Positions 8,603 to 16,614 of a stretch of DNA of 64,000 bases are shown here, piece after piece. The notes beneath the pieces are model-generated. The model did not search any database. It was not told where the DNA came from and saw nothing but the letters and a program-made list of their open reading frames with translations. The position numbers and the translations under genes are program-made. Numbering within the stretch: position 1 is the stretch's first letter; each line of letters begins with the position of its first letter. The stretch covers positions 62,001 to 126,000 of the forward strand of contig NZ_VCIX01000091.1 of assembly GCF_006345825.1 (NCBI RefSeq). Reading direction: 5' to 3'. Origin of the DNA: Paenibacillus paridis. Lineage in GTDB: Bacteria > Bacillota > Bacilli > Paenibacillales > Paenibacillaceae.

Positions 8603-9625
8603 ATGGCAAAACGGCTGCTGACCGTAGAGGATTTAAAGGTTTCATTCCATACCCGGGACGGGCAAAATCAGGCGGTGCGAGGCGTCGGCTTTCATGTAGA
8701 TGCCGGCGAGACCGTCGGCATCGTTGGGGAGTCAGGCAGCGGCAAGAGCGTGACTGCGAAGGCCATTATGGGGCTTATTCCCCCGCCAGGGCAAGTGCTT
8801 GGAGGCGAGATTCACTTTCGCGGTGAAAGCTTGAACAAGCTGCCGGAGAAGAAGTGGCGCGAGATCAGGGGCAACCGAATCGCAATGGTATTCCAGGACC
8901 CGATGACTTCTTTGAATCCGGTTAAGAAGATTGGCTTTCAAATGGCCGAGGTTATCCGCAGGCATCGAGGACTTGGCAAGGAGGAAGCGCTCCGAGAGGC
9001 TGTAGAGATGCTGCGAAAAGTAGGCATTTCCCAGCCGGAGCGCCGCGTTAATCAATACCCGCATGAATTTAGTGGCGGTATGCGCCAGCGGGTGATGATT
9101 GCCATGGCTCTTTCCTGCAGCCCGGAGCTGCTCATTGCGGACGAACCGACGACAGCTCTCGATGTCACCATTCAAGCGCAAATTCTTGATCTGCTCCATG
9201 ATTTGAAGGAACAATCGGGTACAGCGGTCGTCCTAATTACACACGATTTAGGCGTCGTCGCTCAGGTGTGCTCCCGCGTCATTGTGATGTATGGCGGAAT
9301 GGTCATGGAGGAAGGTACAGTCGAGGATATTTTCTATCGCACGGGACATCCGTATACGCAGGGCTTGCTCCGCTCGCTGCCGAAGCGAGGTGGCACAGGC
9401 CGGGAAAGGCTTGTACCGATTGAAGGATCGCCTCCGGATCTGATCGATCCACCGACAGGGTGTCCTTTCATGGAGCGCTGTCCTTATGCGTTCGCTAAGT
9501 GCAAGGAACTGCCGCCGATGTTCGAGCTGGCGGACGGCCATCGTTCTCTCTGCTGGCTTCTGGATGGGAAGAGTACGCTTGAGGGAGCATTAGCGGAAGG
9601 GGGGCTGGCGAATGAGCGACCATAA
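8603..9625 (+). CDS. Peptide ABC transporter ATP-binding protein (DppD/OppD type)
   Basis: This 340-residue ATPase has Walker A GESGSGKS near residues 42-49, the FQDPMTSLNP Q-loop region, signature FSGGMRQR, Walker B LLIADEPT and a switch His in LITHDLG. The C-terminal oligopeptide-transporter extension contains four Cys in the GCPFMERCPYAFAKC pattern and beyond, which in DppD/OppD proteins commonly binds an iron-sulfur cluster. It powers the importer from the cytoplasmic face. It overlaps the next gene by 14 bases. Confidence 0.94.
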   Translation: MAKRLLTVEDLKVSFHTRDGQNQAVRGVGFHVDAGETVGIVGESGSGKSVTAKAIMGLIPPPGQVLGGEIHFRGESLNKLPEKKWREIRGNRIAMVFQDPMTSLNPVKKIGFQMAEVIRRHRGLGKEEALREAVEMLRKVGISQPERRVNQYPHEFSGGMRQRVMIAMALSCSPELLIADEPTTALDVTIQAQILDLLHDLKEQSGTAVVLITHDLGVVAQVCSRVIVMYGGMVMEEGTVEDIFYRTGHPYTQGLLRSLPKRGGTGRERLVPIEGSPPDLIDPPTGCPFMERCPYAFAKCKELPPMFELADGHRSLCWLLDGKSTLEGALAEGGLANERP

Positions 9626-10526
9626 CATTCTCGTGGATGTACGGAATTTGAAGAAGCATTTCTCTAAAGGGACCGATATATGGGGGCGCAGCACAGAGGT
9701 GCTGAAAGCCGTGGACGGTGTGAGCTTCCAAATTCGCAAAGGGGAAACGTTCGGGCTGGTCGGCGAGTCCGGAAGCGGCAAGTCGACAGTTGGGCGATGC
9801 CTTATCCGATTGTATGATTATACGGAGGGCGAGGTTTATTTTGACGGGCATGACTTGTCGAAGCTGGGGGATAAACAGTTGAAGCCATTCCGGCGGCGAA
9901 TCCAAACCATCTTTCAGGATCCCTATTCATCGCTAAATCCAGGTATGAACGTGCTCGATTTGATTGGCGAGCCCATGAATATCCATGGCTTGTACATGAA
10001 GGAAGAGGAGCGCAAGGAAGTCGTTTCGGCTTTGCTCGAGAAGGTTGGACTGAAGCGGGAGCATCTTTATCGTTATCCCCATGAGTTCAGCGGCGGGCAG
10101 CGTCAGCGGATTTCGATTGCGCGCGCAGTGTCCGTAAGGCCAGACTTCGTCGTATGTGATGAGCCGATCTCAGCGCTTGACGTGTCCGTACAGGCGCAGG
10201 TGGTCAACATGCTGGAGGATTTGCAGGCTGAATTTGGCCTAACGTATTTGTTCATTGCCCATGACCTGTCTATGGTGCGCCATATTTCAGACCGCATTGG
10301 CGTTATGCACGGCGGGCGCCTCGTGGAAGTTGCGGATAGCGACGAACTATACGATAACCCGCTGCACCCCTATACGAAGGCGTTGTTGTCCGCCATCCCA
10401 ATTCCCGATCCTAAAGCGGCGAGGGAAAGAAGCGCGTTTAAATATGATTTTGAGGCGTCTGGTGACAAGCAGCACGCAGAGCTTAGGGAAGTAAGTCCGG
10501 GGCACTTTGTTGCAGACCATGAATAA
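9612..10526 (+). CDS. Peptide ABC transporter ATP-binding protein (DppF/OppF type)
   Basis: This 304-residue second ATPase has Walker A GESGSGKS near residues 49-56, the IFQDPYSSLNPGM Q-loop, signature FSGGQRQR, Walker B FVVCDEP and switch His in IAHDLS. The N-terminal SKGTDIWGRSTEVLKAVDGV segment is typical of OppF/DppF. The last 30 residues are a variable tail. Its ATG lies inside the 3' end of the preceding gene, with GGAAGGGGGG upstream, so translation is coupled and the two ATPases form a heterodimer. Confidence 0.94.
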   Translation: MSDHNILVDVRNLKKHFSKGTDIWGRSTEVLKAVDGVSFQIRKGETFGLVGESGSGKSTVGRCLIRLYDYTEGEVYFDGHDLSKLGDKQLKPFRRRIQTIFQDPYSSLNPGMNVLDLIGEPMNIHGLYMKEEERKEVVSALLEKVGLKREHLYRYPHEFSGGQRQRISIARAVSVRPDFVVCDEPISALDVSVQAQVVNMLEDLQAEFGLTYLFIAHDLSMVRHISDRIGVMHGGRLVEVADSDELYDNPLHPYTKALLSAIPIPDPKAARERSAFKYDFEASGDKQHAELREVSPGHFVADHE

Positions 10527-10553
10527 GGAGTAAGAATGGAAGGAGGGTGAAGC

Positions 10554-10985
10554 ATGGAAACGAACAATCTGGTGAAGTTATCCCAATGGAATGCGTTGCT
10601 GCTCGAAGGGCTCAGGGCGCTAGGATGGTCCGACGAAGTCGTGTTGCGCAGAGTTAAAGAGGGTGATCTACCTTCTGACGAGAGCATGTACCACTTTGAT
10701 TATCAGGAATTGGCGGCATTTGCCGCGGCCGAGCCTGAGACATTCGAGAGAGCGGTAAAGGAAGGCTACGCGATTAAATACAATACCGTCCGCGGTATCC
10801 GCTCATGGATCGCGGTCGCTTATGGCAAGGAGCCTGAGCTAGTTCTCGAGGAAGGCAACGAATCGGTGCTGGTTGTCCTTACGCCTGCGGAGAAGGAGCG
10901 GCTAGCAGCCGTTCTATCCTTCGGCTGGGCGATTCGCGAGGAGCAAGCAGGCACGTTATACCGTATCGAGCCTATCCAAAGATAA
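10554..10985 (+). CDS. Hypothetical protein at the end of the importer operon
   Basis: A 143-residue soluble, acidic protein that I do not recognise. It starts 27 bases after the ATPase stop with a strong GGAGGG site, so it belongs to the same transcript. Visible parts are an N-terminal helical region (QWNALLLEGLRALGWSDEVVLRRVKEGDLP), a central acidic-aromatic stretch (SMYHFDYQELAAF), and a C-terminal region that looks alpha/beta (ESVLVVLTPAEKERLAAVLSFGW). No signal peptide or membrane segment is present. A terminator follows. An accessory role in uptake or handling of the imported solute is possible only from context. Confidence 0.7.
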   Translation: METNNLVKLSQWNALLLEGLRALGWSDEVVLRRVKEGDLPSDESMYHFDYQELAAFAAAEPETFERAVKEGYAIKYNTVRGIRSWIAVAYGKEPELVLEEGNESVLVVLTPAEKERLAAVLSFGWAIREEQAGTLYRIEPIQR

Positions 10986-11001
10986 GCAGAAAAGGCTGTC
11001 A

Positions 11002-11034
11002 GAGGTTGTCGCCATAGGTGACAACCTCTTTGCT
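11002..11034 (+). terminator. Terminator of the importer operon
   Basis: AGAGGTTGTC and GACAACCTCT form a stem with a GCCATAGGT-containing loop and a short T-rich tail. A second, stronger hairpin of the type CCCCTAT-TCGG-ATAGGGG lies at about 11039-11065 but lacks a T-run. Confidence 0.75.
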
Positions 11035-11122
11035 ATTCCTTTCCCCTATTCGGATAGGGGGAAAGCATGAAGGATGGGGGGTCACTTAACCCTCTCAAGC
11101 GCGGAAGATTTGGTTTTACAGT

Positions 11123-11428
11123 ACAAGTAGACTTATCCCGCTCAAATACAGCATATTGGCGGTCATTGAGGGGATGTGGGAATAAATAGGCCTACTTTCT
11201 AGATCTAAACCTTCCAATATTGCTCATTTAAACAAATTAGATCTAAAAAGTAGGCTTATTCGGCTCAAGGTTGGCAAATTGGCGGTCATTGAGGGGACGT
11301 GCGACTAAATAGGTCTACTTTCTAGATCTAAACCTTTCAATATTGCTCATTTGAACAAAATAGATCTAAAAAGTAGGCTTATTCGGCTCAAAGTTGGCAT
11401 ATTGGCGGTCATTGAGGGGGTGTGCGAT
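11123..11428 (+). repeat. Repeat array A: 123-bp structured tandem repeats
   Basis: GGCGGTCATTGAGG starts at 11158, 11281 and 11404, an exact 123-bp period: two full copies, a partial third, and a partial piece before them (from about 11123). Each full unit holds a left arm with boxes AGGCCT/AGGTCT and AGATCT (11188/11201; 11311/11324) and a right arm with AGATCT and AGGCTT (11239/11252; 11362/11375). Boxes are 13 bp apart within an arm, arms 51 bp apart, and arms are complementary over 19 bases with two mismatches in the first unit. No convincing gene lies here. The rest of the 10986-11560 spacer is unremarkable. Confidence 0.9.
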
Positions 11429-11560
11429 TCTTTAGTTCTATTTTTCTACTTATTTCGAGCAGGTTCAGTGTTTAAACGGTATGAGTTGAAGTGGGGTGAG
11501 GAGGAACCGGTGGTTACTGCCTTTCTTCGACACGGTGCTGACTCCCGAATGACGAGAAAA

Positions 11561-11607
11561 GGAGCTGTCCATACAGGCATGAAGCCTGATGAAACAGCCC
11601 CAACTAA
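11561..11607 (-). terminator. Terminator of pepT
   Basis: On the minus strand GGGCTGT...CAGGC pairs with GCCTG...ACAGCTCC, followed by TTTTCTC. It lies about 55 bases past the pepT stop. Confidence 0.65.
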
Positions 11608-11660
11608 GGGTTCTAAAATGTGCCAACGTTTTTTGCTACATTAACTCGCCAAGCAAGTAA

Positions 11661-12893
11661 CTACGCTTTTTGCTCATAGAGCTTCACGATTTCAAGGATG
11701 GTATTCACTGCCTTCTCCATATTGTCTACAGAGACATATTCGTAGCGCCCATGGTAGTTCTCGCCACCGGTAAAAAGGTTTGGCGTCGGCAGGCCCATGT
11801 AGGATAGCTGCGAGCCATCGGTTCCGCCGCGAATCGGCTGGATCAATGGCTCGATTCCGAGGTTTTCAAGCGCTTGCCGCGCGATGTCCACGACTTCCTT
11901 GACGGGTTCGATTTTCTCGCCCATGTTGAAGTACTGGTCTTTAATTTCAAGCTCGATGCGATGCTCGCCGTATTTAGCCTGGAGATCCTTTACGATGCCG
12001 GTTAGCAGCGTTTTGCGTTCTTGGAACTTCGTACCATCATGGTCGCGAATCAAATAACGAAGCTGGGTCTGTTCGACGTCGCCCTCAATGGACGTGAGAT
12101 GGAAGAAGCCCTCATAACCTTCCGTGAGCTCAGGCACCTCATCCGCAGGCAGCCTGCTATGGAGCTCCATAGCAATTTTGGCCGAGTTGACCATCTTACC
12201 TTTTGCGGTGCCGGGGTGTACGTTTTTGCCTTTGCAAGTGATGAGTGCGCCAGCTGCGTTAAAGCTCTCGTACTGAAGCTCGCCTAGCGGTCCTCCATCC
12301 ATCGTATAAGCGTAGACGGCATCGAAGGCAGCAACATCAAACTTGTGCGGGCCTCTGCCGATTTCTTCGTCCGGCGTAAAGGCTACGCGGATCTTGCCGT
12401 GCTTCAGCTCGGGATGGCGGATTAAATGAGCCATGGCGGTCATAATTTCGGCGATGCCAGCCTTGTCGTCAGCGCCGAGCAGCGTAGTGCCGTCCGTCGT
12501 AATCAAGGTATGGCCTTGATAACCGGTAAGCTCAGGGAACTCTTTTGGTGATAGGATGATATTCAATGCTTCGTTCAAAATAATATCCTGCCCATCGTAG
12601 TTTTCAACGATCTGCGGCTTTACATTCGTACCGGTAAAATCGGTAGCCGTATCGATGTGGGCAAGAAAGCCGATGGTTGGTATGTTCTTGTCGGTGTTGG
12701 CGGGTAGGGTAGCCATGACATAGCCGTTGTCATCAATCGTAATCTCTTGCATGCCAATCGAAGCAAGCTCTTCTACGAGCATGCGGGCTAGCACCCATTG
12801 TCCCGGTGTAGAGGGGCAAGTCTCGCTGCTATCATCCGACTGGGTTTCCACTTGCGCGTATGTAATAAACCGGTTCATAATCTCCGTTTTCAT
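11661..12893 (-). CDS. pepT: Peptidase T (tripeptidase)
   Basis: This 410-residue M20B metallopeptidase removes the N-terminal residue of tripeptides in the cytoplasm using two zinc ions. The metal and catalytic motifs are in order: GFLAHIDTATD (His and Asp), TTDGTTLLGADDKAGIAEIM (bridging Asp), FTPDEEIGRG (catalytic Glu pair), and a C-terminal GGTDGSQLSYMGLPTPNLFTGG and NYHGRYEYV with the last His. Length matches the family. It is a monocistronic gene that may complement the oligopeptide importer upstream functionally, although it is transcribed toward it. Confidence 0.96.
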   Translation of the reverse strand: MKTEIMNRFITYAQVETQSDDSSETCPSTPGQWVLARMLVEELASIGMQEITIDDNGYVMATLPANTDKNIPTIGFLAHIDTATDFTGTNVKPQIVENYDGQDIILNEALNIILSPKEFPELTGYQGHTLITTDGTTLLGADDKAGIAEIMTAMAHLIRHPELKHGKIRVAFTPDEEIGRGPHKFDVAAFDAVYAYTMDGGPLGELQYESFNAAGALITCKGKNVHPGTAKGKMVNSAKIAMELHSRLPADEVPELTEGYEGFFHLTSIEGDVEQTQLRYLIRDHDGTKFQERKTLLTGIVKDLQAKYGEHRIELEIKDQYFNMGEKIEPVKEVVDIARQALENLGIEPLIQPIRGGTDGSQLSYMGLPTPNLFTGGENYHGRYEYVSVDNMEKAVNTILEIVKLYEQKA

Positions 12894-12944
12894 TGTCGTT
12901 ACTCAGCTCCATTGCTTTTATTTTTATAGGGTAAATTATAATAC

Positions 12945-12980
12945 AAAAGAAGCGGCATCCCAAATGATGCCGCTTCTTCC
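12945..12980 (-). terminator. Terminator of the padR-efflux operon
   Basis: AAGAAGCGGCATC and GATGCCGCTTCTT form a perfect 13-bp stem around CCAAAT. It lies directly after the DHA2 transporter stop on the minus strand. Confidence 0.85.
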
Positions 12981-12990
12981 TATTGCCTAT

Positions 12991-14514
12991 TTAAACATGA
13001 GAGGCAGCAGCTGGCTGATTTTTCTCGGAGGTCAGTCTGCTCTTGCCTACAAAGAGGGCCGTAACGAAGCCAAGGCCGCCAACACAAATACTAAGTATGA
13101 AGCCATGGTTAATGGCCGTGCTTAGCGATTCTTGTAAGAATCGACGAATGTGAGGTTCCATTTCACCGCCGGCGCGCATGAGCAGCTCCGGATTAGCTAA
13201 TGTGCTGGTTTTATCGGCAGGAATGCCAGCTTGTTCCGCACCATCCGAAATCAGCCTAGTCAAGTTGCCATTGACAATCGTTGCCATGATGGAAGCTCCC
13301 AATATACCGCCGATATTGCGCCAGAAGCCTACAATGGAGGAGCTGACACCCATATATTTCGGGTCCACATTAGCGGCAATTGCGCTTTGCGCTACGCTCA
13401 TTAAGGGGCCAACTGCTCCGAGACCTAGCAAAATCATTAGCACAATCATAAATCCGCTCGAAGCATCCGGTCCTACGTTAGCAAGCAGGGAGGCTACGAT
13501 GATGGTCATGAGCATCGTGAAGAGCATGAGAGTACGGAAGGCAAATTTAGATTGCAAAAATCCGAACAACATCGCTCCGACAATCAAGGATGCCATCATA
13601 GGAGTCAGCACGCCGTTTGAATTCGTGTGGCCAAGCACCCCGATCGTAAAGCTAGGCAAATACGTAATGGCCGAGAACATAATTACGCCCTGACAGAAAC
13701 AGAGAATGCTCGTTCCGAGAACCATCTTATTTTTGAATATGCCAAGCGGCAGCACCGGCTCGGCAGCTCGCAGCTCCACCAATATAAATAAAGTACCGAT
13801 GACAGCAGATGTTACAAAAAGGCCAATCACCTGCCAGGAATTCCATGCATAATCTTTGCCGCCCCATTCGAGAGCCAGCATTAAAGAGATGGTGGTCATC
13901 ATGAGGAACAGCGTTCCTAAATAATCGATTTTCGGTTTGCGGTCGGAGCGGGTTTCTTTAAGGGCAATCATCAACACGATCATAGAAGCCAAGCCGATTG
14001 GCACATTAATGTAAAAATTCCATCTCCAGCCCATATGCTCAGTAATGAAGCTGCCAAGTTGTGGCCCTGCAACGGAGGAAAGTCCGAAGATGGCGCCGAA
14101 TACGCCAGACATTTTTGCAGCATCCTTGGGATCCTTAAATATCGTGTAAATGATAGTGAAGCTGATCGGAAATAGGGCGCCGGAGCCTATTCCTTGAATA
14201 ACGCGGAACCAGATGAGCTGATCAGCGCTTTGTGCAACCCCGCATAGGGCAGAGCCGAGAAGAAATAAGCCAATTCCGATCATATAGAACATTTTCCGGC
14301 CGAACAGGTCGGACATTTTGCCGAAGACAAGCATGGTGCTCGTTGCCGCTAGCATATAGGCCGTAAATACCCAGCTGACCTTGTCAAAAATGTTAAAATC
14401 CTCACTAATTTTGTTGATACAGGACGCCACAATGGTATTGTCGAGAGATGACATCAATAAGCCGAGCGCCATCGCTAGAATTATAAGCTTGTTATTTGAA
14501 CCGGTGCTTGCCAT
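12991..14514 (-). CDS. MFS efflux pump, DHA2/EmrB-QacA family
   Basis: This 507-residue exporter has about fourteen hydrophobic segments. The DHA2 hallmarks are LDNTIVASCINKI in helix 1, the loop 2-3 motif GKMSDLFGRKMFYM and the antiporter motif C region reading SVAGPQLGSFITEHMGWRWNFYINVPIG. Proton-driven export of cationic drugs or lipophilic toxins is the family role. The ATG follows the padR stop after two bases with GGAGAG upstream, so it is translationally linked to its probable regulator. The true substrate is unknown. Confidence 0.92.
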   Translation of the reverse strand: MASTGSNNKLIILAMALGLLMSSLDNTIVASCINKISEDFNIFDKVSWVFTAYMLAATSTMLVFGKMSDLFGRKMFYMIGIGLFLLGSALCGVAQSADQLIWFRVIQGIGSGALFPISFTIIYTIFKDPKDAAKMSGVFGAIFGLSSVAGPQLGSFITEHMGWRWNFYINVPIGLASMIVLMIALKETRSDRKPKIDYLGTLFLMMTTISLMLALEWGGKDYAWNSWQVIGLFVTSAVIGTLFILVELRAAEPVLPLGIFKNKMVLGTSILCFCQGVIMFSAITYLPSFTIGVLGHTNSNGVLTPMMASLIVGAMLFGFLQSKFAFRTLMLFTMLMTIIVASLLANVGPDASSGFMIVLMILLGLGAVGPLMSVAQSAIAANVDPKYMGVSSSIVGFWRNIGGILGASIMATIVNGNLTRLISDGAEQAGIPADKTSTLANPELLMRAGGEMEPHIRRFLQESLSTAINHGFILSICVGGLGFVTALFVGKSRLTSEKNQPAAASHV

Positions 14515-14516
14515 GG

Positions 14517-15053
14517 CTATGCTCTCTCCTCTTGTTCTAATTGTTCCATGCGCGCCAAGCCTTCTTGAAGGGTCTCAAGTTTGGCTGTGTACTCTTTGAT
14601 TCCTATTTCGATGCAAATAATGTGAGCAGGGTGCATGCCAGCTTTGTAAATGGCATATTTCTTGCTCAGCTCCTCCAATTGCTTTCTGGTGTGCTCTTCT
14701 GCTTGCTTGAGCCAAGCGATGACGAGATCATTCCCGACAAACTGGCCAAAATAAAGACGCATCAAAAAGTCTGATTTGATTGAATCCGACTCCATAGGGC
14801 TATGCAAGTAGGAATGGAATTGTTGTTTGCCGTGTTCCGTAATCGTATACACGTTTTTGTTCGGTTTGCCCTCCTGAACGACATTTTCCTTTGTGAGCAG
14901 TTCTTCTTTCTCCATCCGATGAAGCATGGGATAGATCGTTCCATAGCTGGAGCTGTAGAAGTAAGCGAAAATATCCTCAAATAATTGTTTGATTTCGTAG
15001 CCGGATAATGATCGCTTCATAAGCATGCCTAAAATAACATCTTGACTGTTCAA
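14517..15053 (-). CDS. PadR-family transcriptional repressor
   Basis: This 178-residue PadR regulator has an N-terminal winged helix (LGMLMKRSLSGYEIKQLFED, YGTIYPMLHRMEKEELL, TITEHGKQQF) and a C-terminal helical dimerisation region of about 80 residues, the subfamily-2 layout. The start is TTG at 15053, preceded by GGAGGAGG at ideal distance. It sits first in a two-gene operon with a DHA2 pump, and AT-rich dyads overlap the promoter, so it most likely represses its own operon until a pump substrate binds. Confidence 0.92.
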   Translation of the reverse strand: MNSQDVILGMLMKRSLSGYEIKQLFEDIFAYFYSSSYGTIYPMLHRMEKEELLTKENVVQEGKPNKNVYTITEHGKQQFHSYLHSPMESDSIKSDFLMRLYFGQFVGNDLVIAWLKQAEEHTRKQLEELSKKYAIYKAGMHPAHIICIEIGIKEYTAKLETLQEGLARMEQLEQEERA

Positions 15054-15129
15054 ATACGTACCTCCTCCATACTATTCAAAGCAATAGGGCGTCTTGGATT
15101 CATCTGTATTTTCATGTATTGCGATTTGT

Positions 15130-15170
15130 AATATATCACTCCAATATATATCATGTCAATATATATAAAT
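15130..15170 (-). promoter_or_regulatory. Promoter and candidate PadR operator
   Basis: On the minus strand a perfect TTGACA (15154-15159) and TATATT (15130-15135) are separated by 18 bp. The element is flanked and filled by ATATAT dyads (ATATAT-TGACATG-ATATAT), which would place a dimeric repressor over the -35 box. Confidence 0.65.
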
Positions 15171-15225
15171 GGATGGTCTAACCAAATTATCTTTTTTGGC
15201 TTAATTATGCGTTAGTCCAAAAACA

Positions 15226-15255
15226 CCAAAAAGCCCCTGAATAGTTCAGGGGCTC
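15226..15255 (-). terminator. Terminator of the marR gene
   Basis: GCCCCTGAA and TTCAGGGGC form a 9-bp stem with a three-base loop. On the minus strand it is followed by TTTTTGG. Confidence 0.82.
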
Positions 15256-15291
15256 CTCTTGCCTGCAAAAGGAATAGCTTCACGTTCATCC

Positions 15292-15720
15292 TCAATAAAA
15301 CACCTTGCGATGCAGCAGTTCAAGTGCATCGGCCAGCTTCTGCAGCTCCTCCTCCGATTCCTTCTCAATTCGCTGCGCGAACCGAGCCGCAATGAACCCG
15401 AAAGCTTCGCCCATCATCGCTTCGCCCTTTGCGGAAAGGCGAATAAACTGCTTGCGTCGGTCCTCTTCGTCGGTCACCTTTTCGCATAACTCCTTATCGG
15501 TTAGCTTCTTTAGTTCCCTACTCGTATTCGGCATCGACATCAGCATGCAGTCACTAATTTCGCTGATCGTAACCGGCTGGCTTACGGCAATGTATTCCAT
15601 GATTTTATATTGAACGGGCGTTATCGATTTGGGTCGTAGATCCTTGGATATTTCATTTGTGGTTTGATGAACAGCCGTCGTGAAGGCCACGAATTGTTGG
15701 AACATGGCGCTATTGTCCAT
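15292..15720 (-). CDS. MarR-family transcriptional regulator
   Basis: This 142-residue MarR protein has the winged helix in the middle (PVQYKIMEYIAVSQPVTISEISDCMLMSMPNTSRELKKLTDKELCEKVTDEEDRRKQFIRLSAKG) between dimerisation helices. The wing motif DEEDRRKQ is typical. ATG 15720 has AGAGGTGATCTC upstream. It is divergent from a quinone-reductase-like gene across 119 bp holding promoters for both and a perfect palindrome, the classic layout for a MarR repressor of a redox-stress gene. Confidence 0.92.
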   Translation of the reverse strand: MDNSAMFQQFVAFTTAVHQTTNEISKDLRPKSITPVQYKIMEYIAVSQPVTISEISDCMLMSMPNTSRELKKLTDKELCEKVTDEEDRRKQFIRLSAKGEAMMGEAFGFIAARFAQRIEKESEEELQKLADALELLHRKVFY

Positions 15721-15774
15721 GAGATCACCTCTATTGACACGATAGCAAATTAGTTCTCATAAAACAATTATCTT

Positions 15775-15804
15775 TTGACAACTATTTTATCGATGTGCTA
15801 CGAT
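15775..15804 (+). promoter_or_regulatory. Promoter of the quinone reductase gene
   Basis: TTGACA (15775-15780) and TACGAT (15799-15804) are separated by 18 bp, immediately upstream of the palindrome at 15809-15822. An imperfect second half-palindrome (TTATCTTTTGACAA) overlaps the -35 box. Confidence 0.6.
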
Positions 15805-15808
15805 TTAA

Positions 15809-15822
15809 TTATCAAATGATAA
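15809..15822. promoter_or_regulatory. Candidate MarR operator palindrome
   Basis: TTATCA-AA-TGATAA is a perfect inverted repeat just downstream of the -10 box of the quinone reductase gene, where bound MarR would block transcription start. Confidence 0.6.
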
Positions 15823-15839
15823 GTAAAAGGGGTTTTATT

Positions 15840-16427
15840 ATGAACATGCTCATTATTTATACACATCCTAACCATAAAAGCTTAAGCTATTCTTTTTTGC
15901 AGGAGGTCATTCAGGGGAGTAAGGCGAATGCGGCGATTAAAGAAATAAAGGTATTGGATTTGTACGAGGAACAGTTTAATCCGGTCTTGGTCTTTAATGA
16001 AAACAAGCGCCGCAGAGACATGCATGCCGACCCACAATTGGCCAAATATAGGGAGCAGCTGACGTGGGCCGACAAAATTGTGTTGGTGTACCCGATCTGG
16101 TGGGGGCGTCCGCCAGCTATGCTTATGGGTTACATTGATCAGATGTTTGCTTCCGGCTTTGCCTATAAGGATAACGGGGGAATGCTGCCGGAAGGACTGC
16201 TGAAAGGGAAGTCGGTTGTTTGTATTTCAAGCATGAAGGGCCCTACGTTTTACCCACTATATTGGTTGTATAATGCGCATAAGGTCTTGATGCGAAAAGC
16301 GCTGTTCAACTATGTTGGCATCAAAAAGGTGAAGTTTTTTGAGTTTGGCAGCATGGAGAGCCCGAAAGGCAAGCATGCTCAGAAGCTGCAGCGAATTAAC
16401 CGCTATTTTAAGATGGTGAACAGTTAA
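15840..16427 (+). CDS. NAD(P)H-dependent flavodoxin-fold oxidoreductase
   Basis: This 195-residue protein is of the NAD(P)H:quinone reductase type (flavodoxin-like fold, YwrO/KefF/MdaB group). It begins MNMLIIYTHPNHKSLSYSF, the FMN phosphate-binding strand-loop, and has the strongly conserved VLVYPIWWGRPPAMLMGYIDQ segment near residues 80-100. Two-electron reduction of quinones or similar electrophiles in the cytoplasm is the likely reaction. ATG 15840 follows AAGGGG; the frame is open further upstream through promoter sequence. Divergent MarR and the operator suggest induction by quinones or electrophiles. Confidence 0.9.
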   Translation: MNMLIIYTHPNHKSLSYSFLQEVIQGSKANAAIKEIKVLDLYEEQFNPVLVFNENKRRRDMHADPQLAKYREQLTWADKIVLVYPIWWGRPPAMLMGYIDQMFASGFAYKDNGGMLPEGLLKGKSVVCISSMKGPTFYPLYWLYNAHKVLMRKALFNYVGIKKVKFFEFGSMESPKGKHAQKLQRINRYFKMVNS

Positions 16428-16507
16428 TGGCGCCATTTTATGTTATTTTTACAGGTTTTCGCTCCTTATGAAATTTAAGTGTGGAAGCCTAAAATAAACC
16501 TTCTTTT

Positions 16508-16547
16508 TTTACAAAACCTTCACGCTGCGAAAACAGAACAATAATAT
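16508..16547 (+). promoter_or_regulatory. Candidate Pho box and -10 element
   Basis: Three hexamers resembling the PhoP motif TTAACA recur with 5-bp gaps, an 11-bp period: TTTACA (16508), TTCACG (16519) and AAAACA (16530). TAATAT follows at 16542, a fitting -10 position. Matches are imperfect, so this is tentative, but the downstream gene encodes a secreted phosphoesterase. A GTCCGG-TAGAG-CCGGAC hairpin (16568-16584) lies in the leader. Confidence 0.4.
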
Positions 16548-16614
16548 CTTCTTGTTATGATGGGCCAGTCCGGTAGAGCCGGACGAGTCAAATTCATTTA
16601 CAAAGGAGATTATT

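Noticed and set aside
11351..11644. 97-codon open frame
   Set aside because: It runs through repeat array A and the pepT terminator, has no ribosome binding site and no protein-like composition.
16568..16584. GTCCGG-TAGAG-CCGGAC leader hairpin as a cyclic-di-GMP or other riboswitch
   Set aside because: Only a single short stem is visible. The conserved CACNNGGCAAACC and tetraloop-receptor parts of GEMM riboswitches are absent.
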